A DNA stretch of 64,000 nt, taken from the NCBI GenBank assembly GCA_023362775.1, contig JALMGJ010000012.1, positions 17,931,501 to 17,995,500 of the forward strand, given 5' to 3'. The translations under genes were made by a program, and so were the position numbers. Shown piece after piece: positions 63,357 to 64,000 of the stretch (its first letter is position 1; the number at the start of each line of letters is the position of its first letter). This DNA is from Charina bottae. Taxonomy: Eukaryota > Chordata > Lepidosauria > Squamata > Charinaidae. The notes beneath the pieces were generated by a model. The model did no database searches. It saw only the letters and a list, made by a program, of their open reading frames with translations, and was not told the origin of the DNA.

Positions 63357-64000
63357 TTTTGTTGTTGTTCAGTCGTTTAGTCGTGTCCGACTCTTTGTGA
63401 CCTCATGGACCATAGCACGCCAGGCCTTCCTGTCCTCCACTGTCTCTCGGAGTTTACTCAAATTCATGTTCATTACATTGGTGATGCTATCTAACCATCT
63501 CATCCTCTGCCGTCCCCTTCTCCTTTTGCCTTCAGTCTTTCCCAGCATCAGGGTCTTTTCCAGTGAGTCCTCTCTTCGCATAGGGTGGCCAAAGTATTTG
63601 AGCTTCAGCTTCAGCATCTGTCCTTCCAATGAGCAGTCAGGGTTGATTTCCTTTAGGATTGACTGATTTGACCTCCTTGCAGTCCAAGGGACTCTTAAGA
63701 GTCTTCTCCAGCACCACAATTCGAAAGCATCAATTCTTTGGCGCTCAGCCTTCCTTATGGTCCAACTCTCACAGCCATACATTACTACTGGGAAAACCAT
63801 AGCTTTAAATAAATGGACCTTTGTCGGCAAGGTGATGTCTCTGCTTTTTAATATGCTGTCTAGGTTTATCATAGCTTTCCTCCCAAGGAGCAAGCGTCTT
63901 TTAAATTCATGGCTGCAGTCACCGTCTGCAGTGATCTTGGAGCCCAAGAAAATAAAATCTGTCACTGCTTTCATTTCTTCCCCTTCTATTTGCCAGGAAG
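63357..64000 (-). pseudogene. BovB LINE ORF2 C-terminus, running off the window
   Basis: The minus frame 63369-63974 is open for 201 codons: DFIFLGSKITADGDCSHEFK, NLDSILKSRDITLPTKV, ELWCWRRLLRVPWTARRSN, GRQRMRWLDSITN and ending VTKSRTRLND. It uses the same residues as 31238-31786 and extends further 5'. The 3' end is the (AAC)n tail with ttcagtcgtttagtcgtgtc at 63360. The open frame without stops suggests a fairly recent copy. The remaining RT and endonuclease would lie beyond 64000. Confidence 0.95.

Overview
This is non-coding, repeat-dense vertebrate DNA, and the repeats point to a squamate reptile (lizard or snake; species not determinable here). The evidence is BovB LINEs, tRNA-headed SINEs whose 3' end resembles the BovB end, L2, CR1 and L1-like LINEs, several Penelope-like families, Ty3/Gypsy elements, hAT-type foldback elements and many microsatellites. 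I find no host gene with a convincing long reading frame. Nearly every long open frame is a retroelement fragment or a translated simple repeat.

Layout. 1-2471: no recognised content. 2472-3050: SINE-A fragment and a hAT-like MITE. 3514-9791: complete but mutated Ty3/Gypsy element on the minus strand, with two LTRs and a perfect 5-bp target duplication (catgc), itself interrupted by an L2 fragment. 10385-10960: SINE-B with four 102-bp internal units. 12221-13062: L2 LINE. 13.8-20.2 kb: microsatellites, L2 tails, one full SINE-A, an inverted Penelope copy and a short L1-like insertion. 20.2-22.4 kb: RTE/BovB-like fragment, Penelope terminus, hAT-like remnant and an inverted L1. 22.5-24.9 kb: SINE-B, L2, Penelope pieces. 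25.7-28.2 kb: L1-like tail, three hAT-like MITEs (two as an inverted tandem pair sharing one 8-bp target duplication) and an L2 fragment. 28.2-29.4 kb: LTR-like sequence and a minisatellite. 30.7-33.2 kb: LINE endonuclease fragment split by BovB and SINE-A and cut by a Penelope copy. 34-40.8 kb: Penelope GIY-YIG fragment, a second Gypsy element with a 782-codon open pol frame, and a Penelope RT fragment. 41-47.9 kb: CR1 antisense to the window, a LINE RT on the minus strand split by SINE-B, an L2 tail and a 1,034-bp hAT-type element with GC-rich cargo, then another Penelope copy. 48-64 kb: foldback MITEs, SINEs, a second hAT-type element, paired Penelope hairpins, a possible 51-bp exon (53421-53471), a promoter-like cluster (about 57000-57185), a mariner-type MITE and a BovB 3' end running off the window.

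The elements relate functionally in two visible ways. SINE-A shares its terminal block (gagtcggacacgact) with BovB, as expected if BovB reverse transcriptase moves it. Penelope families 1, 2 and 3 carry hammerhead-ribozyme-like motifs in their terminal repeats.

The most interesting non-routine signals are: the hammerhead-like motifs with one consistent extra nucleotide after the CUGAAGA box; Penelope-3 hairpin units with 12-bp target duplications at two sites; the inverted pair of hAT-like elements sharing ctgtaact three times; a 38-bp GC-box/CCAAT minisatellite shared by two different hAT-type elements; a TCTCGCGAGA/YY1 promoter-like segment inside one of them; and the candidate exon and promoter. 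Family names were assigned by reading motifs only; no database search was possible.
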